A stretch of 64,000 nucleotides of DNA from Spongiivirga citrea (GTDB taxonomy: Bacteria > Bacteroidota > Bacteroidia > Flavobacteriales > Flavobacteriaceae), in contig NZ_JAABOQ010000004.1 in assembly GCF_010671565.1 (NCBI RefSeq), positions 62,001-126,000 on the forward strand, in the 5' to 3' direction. This document shows positions 35,143 through 43,588 of this stretch, piece by piece. A model generated the notes under the pieces. It saw only the letters and a list, made by a program, of their open reading frames with translations, searched no databases and was not told the origin of the DNA. Made by a program: the position numbers and the translations under genes. Numbering within the stretch: position 1 is the stretch's first letter; each line of letters starts with the position of its first letter.

Positions 35143-35370
35143 ATGACAGATTCTAATTATACCCGTGTTTATACTGGGAATTTTGCCCAAGTACAATCAA
35201 TTTTAAGCCGATTAGAAGAAATTGGTATTTCTGCGGTTGTAAAAGATGAAGGAGAATCTGCAAGACTTGCCGCATTTGCTGCTCCAGCTGCAATGCAACA
35301 AATTTTTGTGCATAAAGATGAGTTGGATAAGGCGGTGCCTGTTGTACAGGAGATTAGCTCAGAGTTTTAG
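35143..35370 (+). CDS. DUF2007 putative signal-transducing protein
   Basis: A 75-residue protein with the DUF2007 pattern: VYTGNFAQVQSILSRLEEIG, then the short central loop and IFVHKDELDKAVPVVQEI. The fold is ferredoxin/GlnB-like in known members, which have been suggested to bind ligands or regulate partners. It follows a two-span membrane protein by 10 bp, which may be its partner. The role is inferred only. Confidence 0.88.
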   Translation: MTDSNYTRVYTGNFAQVQSILSRLEEIGISAVVKDEGESARLAAFAAPAAMQQIFVHKDELDKAVPVVQEISSEF

Positions 35371-35394
35371 AAATTTCATTACAAATTGATATAG

Positions 35395-35430
35395 AAAAGT
35401 CCGACTAATTTTCAATCAGTCGGACTTTTT
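35395..35430. terminator. Bidirectional terminator
   Basis: Stem AAAAGTCCGACT (35395-35406) with AGTCGGACTTTT (35418-35429), loop of 11 nt, between the convergent DUF2007 and subtilase genes. Confidence 0.88.
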
Positions 35431-35492
35431 ATTTTAGTTATTAATAACCTATTTGATGAGGTCCTGAAATGAATTCAGGGTGATAAGTGTTA

Positions 35493-37007
35493 TTAAAATC
35501 CTCTAACAGCTTTTAAAGCATCAATATTACCATAACCATAACGACTGCTTCTATTCGGATAGAAATCTCCTGATTCCTTTAAACGCTGAAGCACCTGTCC
35601 TCTATTCCACGATGGGTTTTTGGCCCACACCAATGCCGCAATTCCAGCTGTTGTAGCGGTTGCAGTTGATGATCCGCCGAAACTACTTGATTCACCATTA
35701 TTAAACCCGACTACTGGTTGGTGATTGTTGTTACTGCGTTCCATTATGATGGTAAAGTCGATTTTACTACCATCATGACAAATATCACATCGGTCGTATT
35801 GCGCTCTTTCTTCCACTCCAGTTACAGCTACCGTTTCACTCATTGTGGCTGGAAAAATAACGCCATACCAGTTCGTGAAATTTGTTGATGTTCCTCCGGC
35901 AGCAAAGATCATTTTTCCTCGAGAATGCGCATAACGCAAGGCATCCTTAATTCTGCCAATTGACCATGGATAACCAATAGACATTGAAATAATCTTAACA
36001 TCTGATCTGTTACCCAATGCTTTAAGTGCATTCGCTACTCCTTTGCGTTCGTGATATCCTTCTAATACTACATCACTTGTACCTCTATATGATATTAGGT
36101 TGCTCTCATAAGCAACACCAAGGAAATCACCAGTATTGTTATTTGGTGCTGCAATAGCTGCACTAGCACTTGTACCATGACCGCAGCGATCATTCGGGCC
36201 ATCAGTCTTTGTAGACCACCACCAAAATGAGTCGACATAAGTCCCATATTTTTGGACATAACGACCACTATAAAAGTCATCAAAACGAGATCCTAACAAT
36301 GGCTGATTTGGTGATAAACCAGTATCAATAACACCAACTCCGATGCCACGTCCAGTACTATAAGCCCAAGCTTGATCTATCTTATGGTCATAGTAGTTCC
36401 ATGGTATTTTTGCTCCATTGGCATTGGTTCCATAGTCTGCAGAAGGTATATTGACATTACTTTGGCTACAGCCAGCCGAAGAGCGCCCTGTTTCAGGATT
36501 CTGTGCAAGCGTAAAAAAGCGATATCCTTCTGGCTCTAAATATCGGATTTGCTCATTTTGTCTTAAGGCTGTAATACTTTCTAATGTAGTAACGGTAACA
36601 TCGATATAATTTAAAATCTCATCGTCATAAATTAAAATATCTTCAGTTGATTTTGAAGTCGATGTTCTTAAAATGGTATTCAATATTTCCGACTTAATAT
36701 TTTCTAAAGCCTGTCCTTTAGCAGTACTAAAACTTTCTCCATTTTCACCATAGCCTACAGTCAGTAAATTATTACTGTGCTGTGTAGCACTCCATAATAA
36801 ATGATCACTTGCTTCGGTCCAGTCAAAACTGCCTTTACTATCTAACTTTTCTTGAATCGCACTATTAATCTGGTCGATGCTTAACGGCTTATCCTGATCT
36901 ACAACATCAATGGCTTCGGGGGAAGTTTGATCGTTCACCTCTTCATAGGTACATGAGGCAAATAACAACAATACAGCGGTCAATACCGACAGGGTAGTTT
37001 TTTTCAT
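35493..37007 (-). CDS. Subtilisin-family (S8) serine protease lipoprotein
   Basis: A 504-residue lipoprotein (lipobox LFASC at residues 15-19, starting at the ATG at 37007; the frame is open ten codons further up but those residues precede the signal). An N-terminal propeptide-like region (about 30-180) is followed by a peptidase S8 domain (about 220-500). The triad is Asp228 (GVGVIDTGLS), His277 (RCGHGTSASA) and Ser447 in FGGSSTATATTAG. The Ser block departs from the usual G-T-S-M-A-T-P, with Ala in place of Pro. The oxyanion Asn of AAGN is Gly here (FAAGGTS). Active but atypical is the best guess. No type IX sorting domain. Confidence 0.9.
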   Translation of the reverse strand: MKKTTLSVLTAVLLLFASCTYEEVNDQTSPEAIDVVDQDKPLSIDQINSAIQEKLDSKGSFDWTEASDHLLWSATQHSNNLLTVGYGENGESFSTAKGQALENIKSEILNTILRTSTSKSTEDILIYDDEILNYIDVTVTTLESITALRQNEQIRYLEPEGYRFFTLAQNPETGRSSAGCSQSNVNIPSADYGTNANGAKIPWNYYDHKIDQAWAYSTGRGIGVGVIDTGLSPNQPLLGSRFDDFYSGRYVQKYGTYVDSFWWWSTKTDGPNDRCGHGTSASAAIAAPNNNTGDFLGVAYESNLISYRGTSDVVLEGYHERKGVANALKALGNRSDVKIISMSIGYPWSIGRIKDALRYAHSRGKMIFAAGGTSTNFTNWYGVIFPATMSETVAVTGVEERAQYDRCDICHDGSKIDFTIIMERSNNNHQPVVGFNNGESSSFGGSSTATATTAGIAALVWAKNPSWNRGQVLQRLKESGDFYPNRSSRYGYGNIDALKAVRGF

Positions 37008-37155
37008 TTGGTTTAGTTTTAGTTTGTTAAAATTCAATTCGGAATTTAGTTAAATTTTCTTAAAAAAATTCACTTTTCTTATTTTATGAGCTAAAAATTA
37101 TGAATAACATTAATTTTCAACTATCATACCAATAAATATCCAAACCAGATTCAAT

Positions 37156-37183
37156 AAAAAACCCCGCTTTAGCGGGGTTTTTA
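37156..37183 (-). terminator. Terminator of the ABC-F gene
   Basis: Perfect stem AAAACCCCGCT / AGCGGGGTTTT with a 2-nt loop, flanked by A- and T-runs. It follows the ABC-F stop codon at 37204 on the minus strand. Confidence 0.9.
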
Positions 37184-37203
37184 ACCTATTTTATTTGAGG
37201 GTT

Positions 37204-38829
37204 TTATGCTGTCACTGCATACATCTTATCTCTCAATTCCTTAATCTTTTTATCACTCATATACTCATCAAAAGTAGTGTAACGATCAATTACACCATTT
37301 GGAGTTAATTCGATAACTCGACTTGCTACCGTTTGTGCAAACTCATGATCATGTGTCGTAAACAAAACCGTTCCTTTGAAATTCTTTAAAGAGTTATTGA
37401 AGGCGGTAATTGACTCAAGATCCAAATGATTCGTAGGTTCATCTAACATTAATACGTTAGCTCGTACCATCATCATTTTAGATAACATACAACGTACTTT
37501 TTCTCCACCCGATAATACATTACTGGTTTTAAACGCCTCTTCACCACTAAAGATCATCTTTCCTAAAAATCCACGAATATGAACTTCCTCACGTTCTTCT
37601 TCCGTCGTTGCCCACTGACGTAGCCAATCGATCAAGGTTAAATTGTTGTCAAAGTACTCAGAATTGTCAAGCGGCAAATACGATTGGGTAGTGGTCACTC
37701 CCCATTTGTATTCGCCAGCATCAGCTTTTTGTTTTCCATTAATTATCTGATAAAAGGCCGTCGTTGCTCGACTATCTTTAGAGAATACAACAACCTTATC
37801 CCCTTTTGATAGATTGATATCTACATTATTAAATAATGTATCTCCATCAAGCGATGCGCTTAATCCTTCAATATTTAAAATTTGATCCCCTGCTTCTCTA
37901 TCTCTTTCAAAAATAATTGCGGGATAACGGCGACTCGACGGTTTGATCTCAGAAACATTTAGTTTTTCGATCATTTTCTTTCTACTAGTCGCTTGCTTTG
38001 ATTTGGCAACATTCGCAGAAAATCGACGGATAAATTCTTCTAATTCCTTCTTCTTATCCTCCGCCTTTTTGTTTTGTTGTGCTCGTTGTCTAGCTGCAAG
38101 CTGAGAAGACTCATACCAGAAAGTGTAATTTCCTGAAAAGTGATTGATCTTTCCAAAATCGATATCAGATATGTGCGTACAAACCGCATCTAAAAAGTGA
38201 CGGTCGTGACTTACTACAATTACGCAGTTGTTGTAATTCGCTAAGAAATTTTCTAACCAAGCAATCGTTTCATAATCTAAATCGTTGGTAGGCTCATCCA
38301 TGATTAATACATCTGGATTACCGAATAACGCTTGGGCAATTAAAACACGAACACGCTGTTTACCATCAAGATCAGCCATAGATGTATAATGTAGCTCTTC
38401 TTTAATACCCAAATTTGATAACATAGCTGCTGCATCACTATCGGCATTCCAACCGTTCATTTCTTCAAACTGAACTTGTAACTCTCCTATCTTCTCGGCA
38501 TTCTCATCAGAATAATCGGCATATAAAGCATCGATCTCTTTTTTGATTTTATACAGGGGCTTGTTACCCATGATCACCGTTTCCAAAACATTAAACTCGT
38601 CATAAGCATAATGGTTTTGTTCAAGAACAGACATTCGTTTTCCAGGTTCTAAGTGCACATGCCCAGAAGTAGGATCTTGCTTACCAGAAAGGATTTTTAA
38701 GAATGTTGATTTCCCTGCACCATTCGCTCCGATAATTCCGTAGCAATTTCCTTGATTAAAGGTTGTATTCACCTCATCGAATAATACACGCTTGCCAAAT
38801 TGGACTGATAAATTTGAAACTGATAACAT
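37204..38829 (-). CDS. ABC-F family ATPase (ribosome-associated type)
   Basis: A 541-residue soluble protein with two ATP-binding cassettes and no membrane part, as in ABC-F translation factors. Cassette 1 has Walker A GIIGANGAGKSTFLK, a weak signature LDGKQRVRV and Walker B VLIMDEPTNDLD. The linker (about 240-320) is charged (KKAEDKKKELEEFIRR). Cassette 2 keeps signature NVLSGGEKVR and Walker B VLMLDEPTNHLD. Its Walker A is replaced by VVVFSKDSRATTAFYQ, so ATP binding there is probably changed or lost. Function on the ribosome is inferred from the family. Confidence 0.93.
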   Translation of the reverse strand: MLSVSNLSVQFGKRVLFDEVNTTFNQGNCYGIIGANGAGKSTFLKILSGKQDPTSGHVHLEPGKRMSVLEQNHYAYDEFNVLETVIMGNKPLYKIKKEIDALYADYSDENAEKIGELQVQFEEMNGWNADSDAAAMLSNLGIKEELHYTSMADLDGKQRVRVLIAQALFGNPDVLIMDEPTNDLDYETIAWLENFLANYNNCVIVVSHDRHFLDAVCTHISDIDFGKINHFSGNYTFWYESSQLAARQRAQQNKKAEDKKKELEEFIRRFSANVAKSKQATSRKKMIEKLNVSEIKPSSRRYPAIIFERDREAGDQILNIEGLSASLDGDTLFNNVDINLSKGDKVVVFSKDSRATTAFYQIINGKQKADAGEYKWGVTTTQSYLPLDNSEYFDNNLTLIDWLRQWATTEEEREEVHIRGFLGKMIFSGEEAFKTSNVLSGGEKVRCMLSKMMMVRANVLMLDEPTNHLDLESITAFNNSLKNFKGTVLFTTHDHEFAQTVASRVIELTPNGVIDRYTTFDEYMSDKKIKELRDKMYAVTA

Positions 38830-39010
38830 AGTTTTTCTTTCGTACTTTTTTCAGAATGCAAAAGTATTTAAAATCAAGTTTAAAGCCATGTTTATCTTAA
38901 CTTTTCCGAAAGAAGTTTAACAGCCTATTAACAGCGGTGTTTAAAGTGGTTAATTAGATTTGTTTGAAACATTACAGTATATCGCCATGCTTTCAGCTAA
39001 GCAATTGCAT

Positions 39011-40447
39011 ATGAAGCACTTATACTTTTTTATTCTTATTCCTTTACTAATCTCTTGCGGTAACTCTACCGACCAGAAAAACGATGTCGCCTATTTTGGT
39101 GGGCAAATTGTTAACCCTAACGAGGACTTTTTATTACTTTTTAAAGAGAATGTATTAATCGACACTATCCAATTGGATAAGAACAATCGGTTTTTAGTTG
39201 AAATTGATTCAGTCGTACCTGGTATATATCATTTCTATCACAGTCCGGAGTATCAATATGTTCATGTTGAACCAAATGATAGTATTCTTATTCGCTTGAA
39301 TACTTTTGAGTTCGATGAATCGCTTGTTTTTTCAGGAAAAGGGGGCGAAAAAAACAACTTTTTGGTTGATATGTACCTGACTCATGAAAGCGAAGAAGAT
39401 TTTACTTACAGCCTATATAAAAGAGCTCCAGAAGATTTTACCACGGCAGTGGACTCTATGCAAGAATTAAAGCTTACGAAATTTGAAAAATTCTCACTTG
39501 AAAATGAAATTTCAGATAACGCCAAAGAGCTATTGTTAGCGACTATTAATTACCCACATTACGAAACAAAAGAATTATATCCATTCACACACAAGAACCG
39601 CTTTGGAAAAGGTAAAGTGGCTCAAATTCCCGCTAGTTTTTATTCTTTTAGAAACAATGTCAATTTCAATAGTGAGGTCTTAGGACACTACAGAGAGTAT
39701 ATTAATTATTTAAAATCCTATGTAAATAATTCAACCTATTCAACCTGTAAGAAAGTATGCGATCAAGGCGCTTTGCGAAAGTCATTGCACTACAATACGC
39801 ATAAAATGCAATTAATTGATAGTGTTGTAAAGGAAGATAAGGTTAAGAATATACTTTTAAGACATACAGCTACCTCCTATCTCTTCGATAATCATGAGCA
39901 TGTTAATGACGAGAAGTTTTTAACTATGTTCTTTAAGTATTCAACTAATCCGCAGTACGATCGGGAAATAGACGATTTATACCACAATATTCAAAACGTA
40001 CAAAAAGGGAAGCCATTACCCCCAGTAGCCTTAGTAGACGCAAATGGCAAAGACCTTGCCATTTTTGATGTTGGCCCAAATGATGATGGTACCATTTATT
40101 ACTTCTGGTCTATATATAGCAAACGACATTTACGTAGTTTAAATAGAAAGATTAATAAATATCAAAATAGATTTCCACATCTTCAATTTGTGGGAATTAA
40201 TATAAACAGTGATCACGAAAAATGGTTGCAAACACTAGCTACAACTTCATTTGACAAGAAGACACAATTCAGATCCAAGAACTACAGTGAAATGCGCGAA
40301 AAATTAATAATTCCTCGTATTCATAAAACGATTATTGTTGATGGTAAAGGGCAGATTGTAAATGCTTTTGCTAATCTGTTTGATGCCAATTTTGAACGAC
40401 AATTATTCGAACTTACTGCCGATCGTGCTATTGTAAGTCGGAAATAA
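39011..40447 (+). CDS. Thioredoxin-fold lipoprotein lacking the CxxC site
   Basis: A 478-residue lipoprotein (MKHLYFFILIPLLISCG; the frame is open 17 codons upstream, but the signal starts at this ATG). The N-terminal part (about 25-110) resembles DUF4369-like beta domains (FGGQIVNPNEDFLLLFKENV). A helical middle follows, and the last ~140 residues have the TlpA outline, PLPPVALVDANGKDLAIF, YYFWSIYSKRHLRSLNRKI and IPRIHKTIIVDGKGQI. Where TlpA has W-C-x-x-C, the sequence is W-S-I-Y-S-K-R-H, so it cannot act as a thiol oxidoreductase. Role unknown. Confidence 0.82.
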   Translation: MKHLYFFILIPLLISCGNSTDQKNDVAYFGGQIVNPNEDFLLLFKENVLIDTIQLDKNNRFLVEIDSVVPGIYHFYHSPEYQYVHVEPNDSILIRLNTFEFDESLVFSGKGGEKNNFLVDMYLTHESEEDFTYSLYKRAPEDFTTAVDSMQELKLTKFEKFSLENEISDNAKELLLATINYPHYETKELYPFTHKNRFGKGKVAQIPASFYSFRNNVNFNSEVLGHYREYINYLKSYVNNSTYSTCKKVCDQGALRKSLHYNTHKMQLIDSVVKEDKVKNILLRHTATSYLFDNHEHVNDEKFLTMFFKYSTNPQYDREIDDLYHNIQNVQKGKPLPPVALVDANGKDLAIFDVGPNDDGTIYYFWSIYSKRHLRSLNRKINKYQNRFPHLQFVGININSDHEKWLQTLATTSFDKKTQFRSKNYSEMREKLIIPRIHKTIIVDGKGQIVNAFANLFDANFERQLFELTADRAIVSRK

Positions 40448-40475
40448 TATTTTAATAGTATCAGTGATATTTTAC

Positions 40476-40499
40476 AAGAGCCTTTTCGGGCTCTTTTTT
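40476..40499 (+). terminator. Terminator of the thioredoxin-fold gene
   Basis: Stem AAGAGCC / GGCTCTT, loop of 6 nt, then a T-run. A very similar hairpin follows the protease gene at 43458. Confidence 0.85.
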
Positions 40500-40529
40500 A
40501 TTTCCTAAACTCTCTAGATTTTCCATGGT

Positions 40530-40599
40530 ATGTTAACCTTTTAGACTTTTCTTCTCACTAAGGATTGAACAACATGTTTAATTAAAATCCTTAGAAATT
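40530..40599 (+). promoter_or_regulatory. Conserved 70-nt leader, copy 1, with inverted repeat
   Basis: Nearly the same 70 bases stand before the gene at 43589 (about 61 identical). Each contains CTAAGGATT (40558-40566) and its inverse AATCCTTAG (40586-40594), the second ending 5 bp before the ATG. The inverted repeat could be an mRNA hairpin over the start region or an operator. Confidence 0.7.
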
Positions 40600-41406
40600 A
40601 TGAAAACGATAGTGACATTTATAAGCGTCCTTTGCTTTGTAGTAAGCAGTCATGCGCAACAGATATCAAAGGGGCGGCTAATTTCAATACCAACCAAGGT
40701 AGATTTACAAACAAACCTTGCAACGGGTAAGGTACAATTACAAAAGTTTTTCAAAGCTGATGATGGTTCTATAGTAAGTATCAGACAAATTGGAAATCAA
40801 GTATATGCCTTAGCCGATCGTTATGATCGCAGATTCAGTTCCGTATGGATCGGTCAGGTATCTGGAAATAGACTAGAAGTTAAATACCACTACATTCCAA
40901 AGGGTAAAGCAAAAGGAAGTGGAGACCTTACCTTTAAAATTAGCGGTAGTGGCAGCACACAAATGTTAACACTTGAGACTTCCGCCAGTAATCAGTTTAA
41001 CTTCAAAAGCCTACGACGTATCGCTACACTCCCAGCGAAATTACCTATAGACAACAGAGCTTGGTATCGAGGTAATACATTAAATAACCTAACAGGACGG
41101 TGGAAAATTCAAAATGTTGGTCAGGAATATATTTTAGATTCTGGCAAACAACTAATTACATATACTGTTGGTGGTAGGAAAACATCACATTCCAGACCAC
41201 AATTCGCCACTTTATTTATTGGAGAACGAAACGGACTTAACATTACAGGCAACTATGTTGACTTACCGTATGGTCATACATCTGATATTGGATCTACTTC
41301 CTTTAAAGTAATTGGTCCTCATTTTATCCGAGCTAATTACAAGCACTTTTATCATGGTGTTAACCGAGAACGAATCAAAGAAGATATACACGAAATACTA
41401 AATTAA
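40600..41406 (+). CDS. Secreted protein with internal duplication, unknown function
   Basis: A 268-residue protein with a signal peptide (about 1-19, ending SSHAQ). The mature part consists of two related halves of about 110 residues. Compare VWIGQVSGNRLEVKYHYIP ... GDLTFKISG with LFIGERNGLNITGNYVDLP ... STSFKVIG. Each has the look of a small beta-barrel. No family recognised. It stands 13 bp before an astacin-like protease gene, so the two are likely cotranscribed and could act together, for example as inhibitor or binding partner (speculation). Confidence 0.8.
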   Translation: MKTIVTFISVLCFVVSSHAQQISKGRLISIPTKVDLQTNLATGKVQLQKFFKADDGSIVSIRQIGNQVYALADRYDRRFSSVWIGQVSGNRLEVKYHYIPKGKAKGSGDLTFKISGSGSTQMLTLETSASNQFNFKSLRRIATLPAKLPIDNRAWYRGNTLNNLTGRWKIQNVGQEYILDSGKQLITYTVGGRKTSHSRPQFATLFIGERNGLNITGNYVDLPYGHTSDIGSTSFKVIGPHFIRANYKHFYHGVNRERIKEDIHEILN

Positions 41407-41419
41407 AAATCTAGAAACT

Positions 41420-43438
41420 ATGAAAACACAAAAACTATTAATTTGGGGCTGTCTTATGTTATTTCCATTCTTAAGTAAAGCACAAGAGGGCGAGACAGTT
41501 ACCATTCAACAACAACTAGTAACGCAAGAATCAAAAATTTGGTCTAGTAGGGTGATCAAAGTTTGTTGGGAGAATGCAACAGCAAGTAATAAGAAGGAAC
41601 GAGATTGGGTAAAAGCCGCTGTAAAAGATACTTGGGAAAAACAAAGCAATGTAAAATTTGTAGGTTGGGGAAACTGTTCTAGCTCAGGAGAAGGAATACG
41701 TATTATTATTCAGGATAGCAAAAATAGTCCTCATGTCAAGGGACTTGGTACATCATTAAGAAACAAAAAAAATGGAATGAGCTTAAATTTCTCATTCAAT
41801 AATTGGGGTAAAGATTGTAAAACAAGTCGCGAATACTGCATCAAAGCGATTGCAGTTCATGAATTTGGTCATGCTCTAAGTTTTGCGCATGAGCAAAATA
41901 GAAATGATGTCCCTGACAAACTTTGCAGTGATCAAAAACAAGGTACTTCTGGAGATTGGAAAGTCACAACTTATGATGCCGAATCCGTTATGAATTACTG
42001 CAGTACAGACTGGAATAACAAAGGCAAATTGACAAAAGATGATATCGTAGGTGTACGTTATTTATATGGTCCGCCAAAAAGAGAAATTTCAAATTTCGGA
42101 AGTAGTTTTGCAGTAGGTGATTTCAATAATGATGGCTTAGATGATCTGGCTGTTGGTTCTTCAACTAGCGAAGGAAGTAAGGGGCGAGTATTCCTATATA
42201 AAGGTGACCGAAGTGGTAAGCTAAAATATTGGCATACCATTGATCAAACTTTCCTAGGCGCAAACGAAAATGGCGATCGTTTTGGTTATTCGCTAGCAGC
42301 AGGAGATTTTAATAAAGATGGTTTTGATGATTTGGCGGTGGGCATTCCATTTGAACGGCCAGGAAGAAATCCTAAGGCTGGCTATGTCATGATATTTAAA
42401 GGAACAGAAAGTAAAATGGTTGCTTGGAAAGGGCTCGGTCAAAAAGACTATGGCAAACATGAAGAGGGCGATAAATTTGGCTTTGCACTTGCTGCAGGAG
42501 ACTTTAACGGTGATGGAAGAGATGACCTTGCAATAGGCGTTCCAGGAGAAGCTCCAGGAAATAATCCCAGATCTGGAGATGTTGCTACCTATAAAGGTAC
42601 TTCAAGAGGATTGGTCTTTTGGAAAGCATTCGGAGGACAAAAGGGACTAGGTAAAAATGAAAATGGTGACTTATTCGGACATGCATTAGCTGCAGGAGAC
42701 TTTAATGGAGACGGAAAAGATGATCTTGCGGTTAGCAGTTTAGGAGAAGCTCCCGGTTCCAGCCCAAAATCTGGTGACGTGCTTATCTATAAAGGAAGTG
42801 GCGCTGGCTTAAACCCTTGGAAAGGGCTAGATGGTCAAAAAGGACTAGGAAAAAATGAAGCAGGTGACTTGGTAGGCTACTCCTTATCTACAGGCGATTA
42901 TAATGGTGATGGTAAAGAAGATCTAGCAGTAGGCGCGCCAGGTGAAGCACCAGGAAGAAGTCCGAAATCAGGAGATGTTCTAATCTATAAAGGAACCAAC
43001 TCAGGACCAATTCCTTGGAGAGGTTTTGGAGGTCAGAAAGGGCTAGACAGTAATCAACTAAATGATCGAGCTGGTCATGCTTTAGCAAGTGGCGACTTTA
43101 ATGGCGATGGTAAAGATGATATCGCCGTTGGAGTACCTGGTAAAACAATTGCAAATGCCAAAGCCAGTGGTAATGTTCTTTTATACAAAGGCGGATCATC
43201 GGTTAATGCATGGAAAAACATGAAGGGGCAAGTAGGCATTGGTAAAGATGAGGCCGGAGATCGTTTTGGAGATACGCTTATTTCCGGAGACTTTAACGGT
43301 GATGGCAAAATGGATCTTGCCGTAGGAATTCCAAAAGAAAAGCCAGGTAGCAGCCGATATCGTACGGGAGTGATCTTTATTTACTTAGGCTCGTCCTCTA
43401 GCAAAGTATTGACTCCTAAACAAGGTATTAATCCATAA
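41420..43438 (+). CDS. Astacin-like zinc metalloprotease with FG-GAP repeats
   Basis: A 672-residue secreted protein with a signal peptide (about 1-22). The catalytic domain (about 35-216) has the zinc site H147-E-F-G-H151 ... H157-E in AVHEFGHALSFAHEQNR and a Met-turn at M191 in ESVMNYC, the metzincin plan closest to M12A. From about 224 to the end there are seven FG-GAP/integrin-like repeats of about 62 residues, each with D-x-N-x-D-G-x-x-D (FAVGDFNNDGLDDLAVG, ALAAGDFNGDGRDDLAIG and so on). These should form a calcium-binding beta-propeller for protein or glycan contact. No prodomain cysteine switch or type IX sorting domain is seen. Confidence 0.9.
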   Translation: MKTQKLLIWGCLMLFPFLSKAQEGETVTIQQQLVTQESKIWSSRVIKVCWENATASNKKERDWVKAAVKDTWEKQSNVKFVGWGNCSSSGEGIRIIIQDSKNSPHVKGLGTSLRNKKNGMSLNFSFNNWGKDCKTSREYCIKAIAVHEFGHALSFAHEQNRNDVPDKLCSDQKQGTSGDWKVTTYDAESVMNYCSTDWNNKGKLTKDDIVGVRYLYGPPKREISNFGSSFAVGDFNNDGLDDLAVGSSTSEGSKGRVFLYKGDRSGKLKYWHTIDQTFLGANENGDRFGYSLAAGDFNKDGFDDLAVGIPFERPGRNPKAGYVMIFKGTESKMVAWKGLGQKDYGKHEEGDKFGFALAAGDFNGDGRDDLAIGVPGEAPGNNPRSGDVATYKGTSRGLVFWKAFGGQKGLGKNENGDLFGHALAAGDFNGDGKDDLAVSSLGEAPGSSPKSGDVLIYKGSGAGLNPWKGLDGQKGLGKNEAGDLVGYSLSTGDYNGDGKEDLAVGAPGEAPGRSPKSGDVLIYKGTNSGPIPWRGFGGQKGLDSNQLNDRAGHALASGDFNGDGKDDIAVGVPGKTIANAKASGNVLLYKGGSSVNAWKNMKGQVGIGKDEAGDRFGDTLISGDFNGDGKMDLAVGIPKEKPGSSRYRTGVIFIYLGSSSSKVLTPKQGINP

Positions 43439-43457
43439 TTAATATAATCTGCACAAT

Positions 43458-43488
43458 AAAAAAGAGCCTTTTATCAAGGCTCTTTTTT
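43458..43488 (+). terminator. Terminator of the protease gene
   Basis: Stem AAAAAGAGCCTT / AAGGCTCTTTTT, loop of 5 nt, 20 bp after the stop codon. Similar to the hairpin at 40476. Confidence 0.88.
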
Positions 43489-43518
43489 ATTGAACGAACC
43501 CCAAATTAATAGAACAAA

Positions 43519-43588
43519 ATGTTAACCTTTTAAACCTTTAAACCTACTAAGGATTAAACAACATCTTTAATTAAAATCCTTAGAAATT
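43519..43588 (+). promoter_or_regulatory. Conserved 70-nt leader, copy 2, with inverted repeat
   Basis: Partner of the leader at 40530. CTAAGGATT (43547-43555) and AATCCTTAG (43575-43583) keep the same spacing to each other and to the ATG (43589). Confidence 0.7.
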
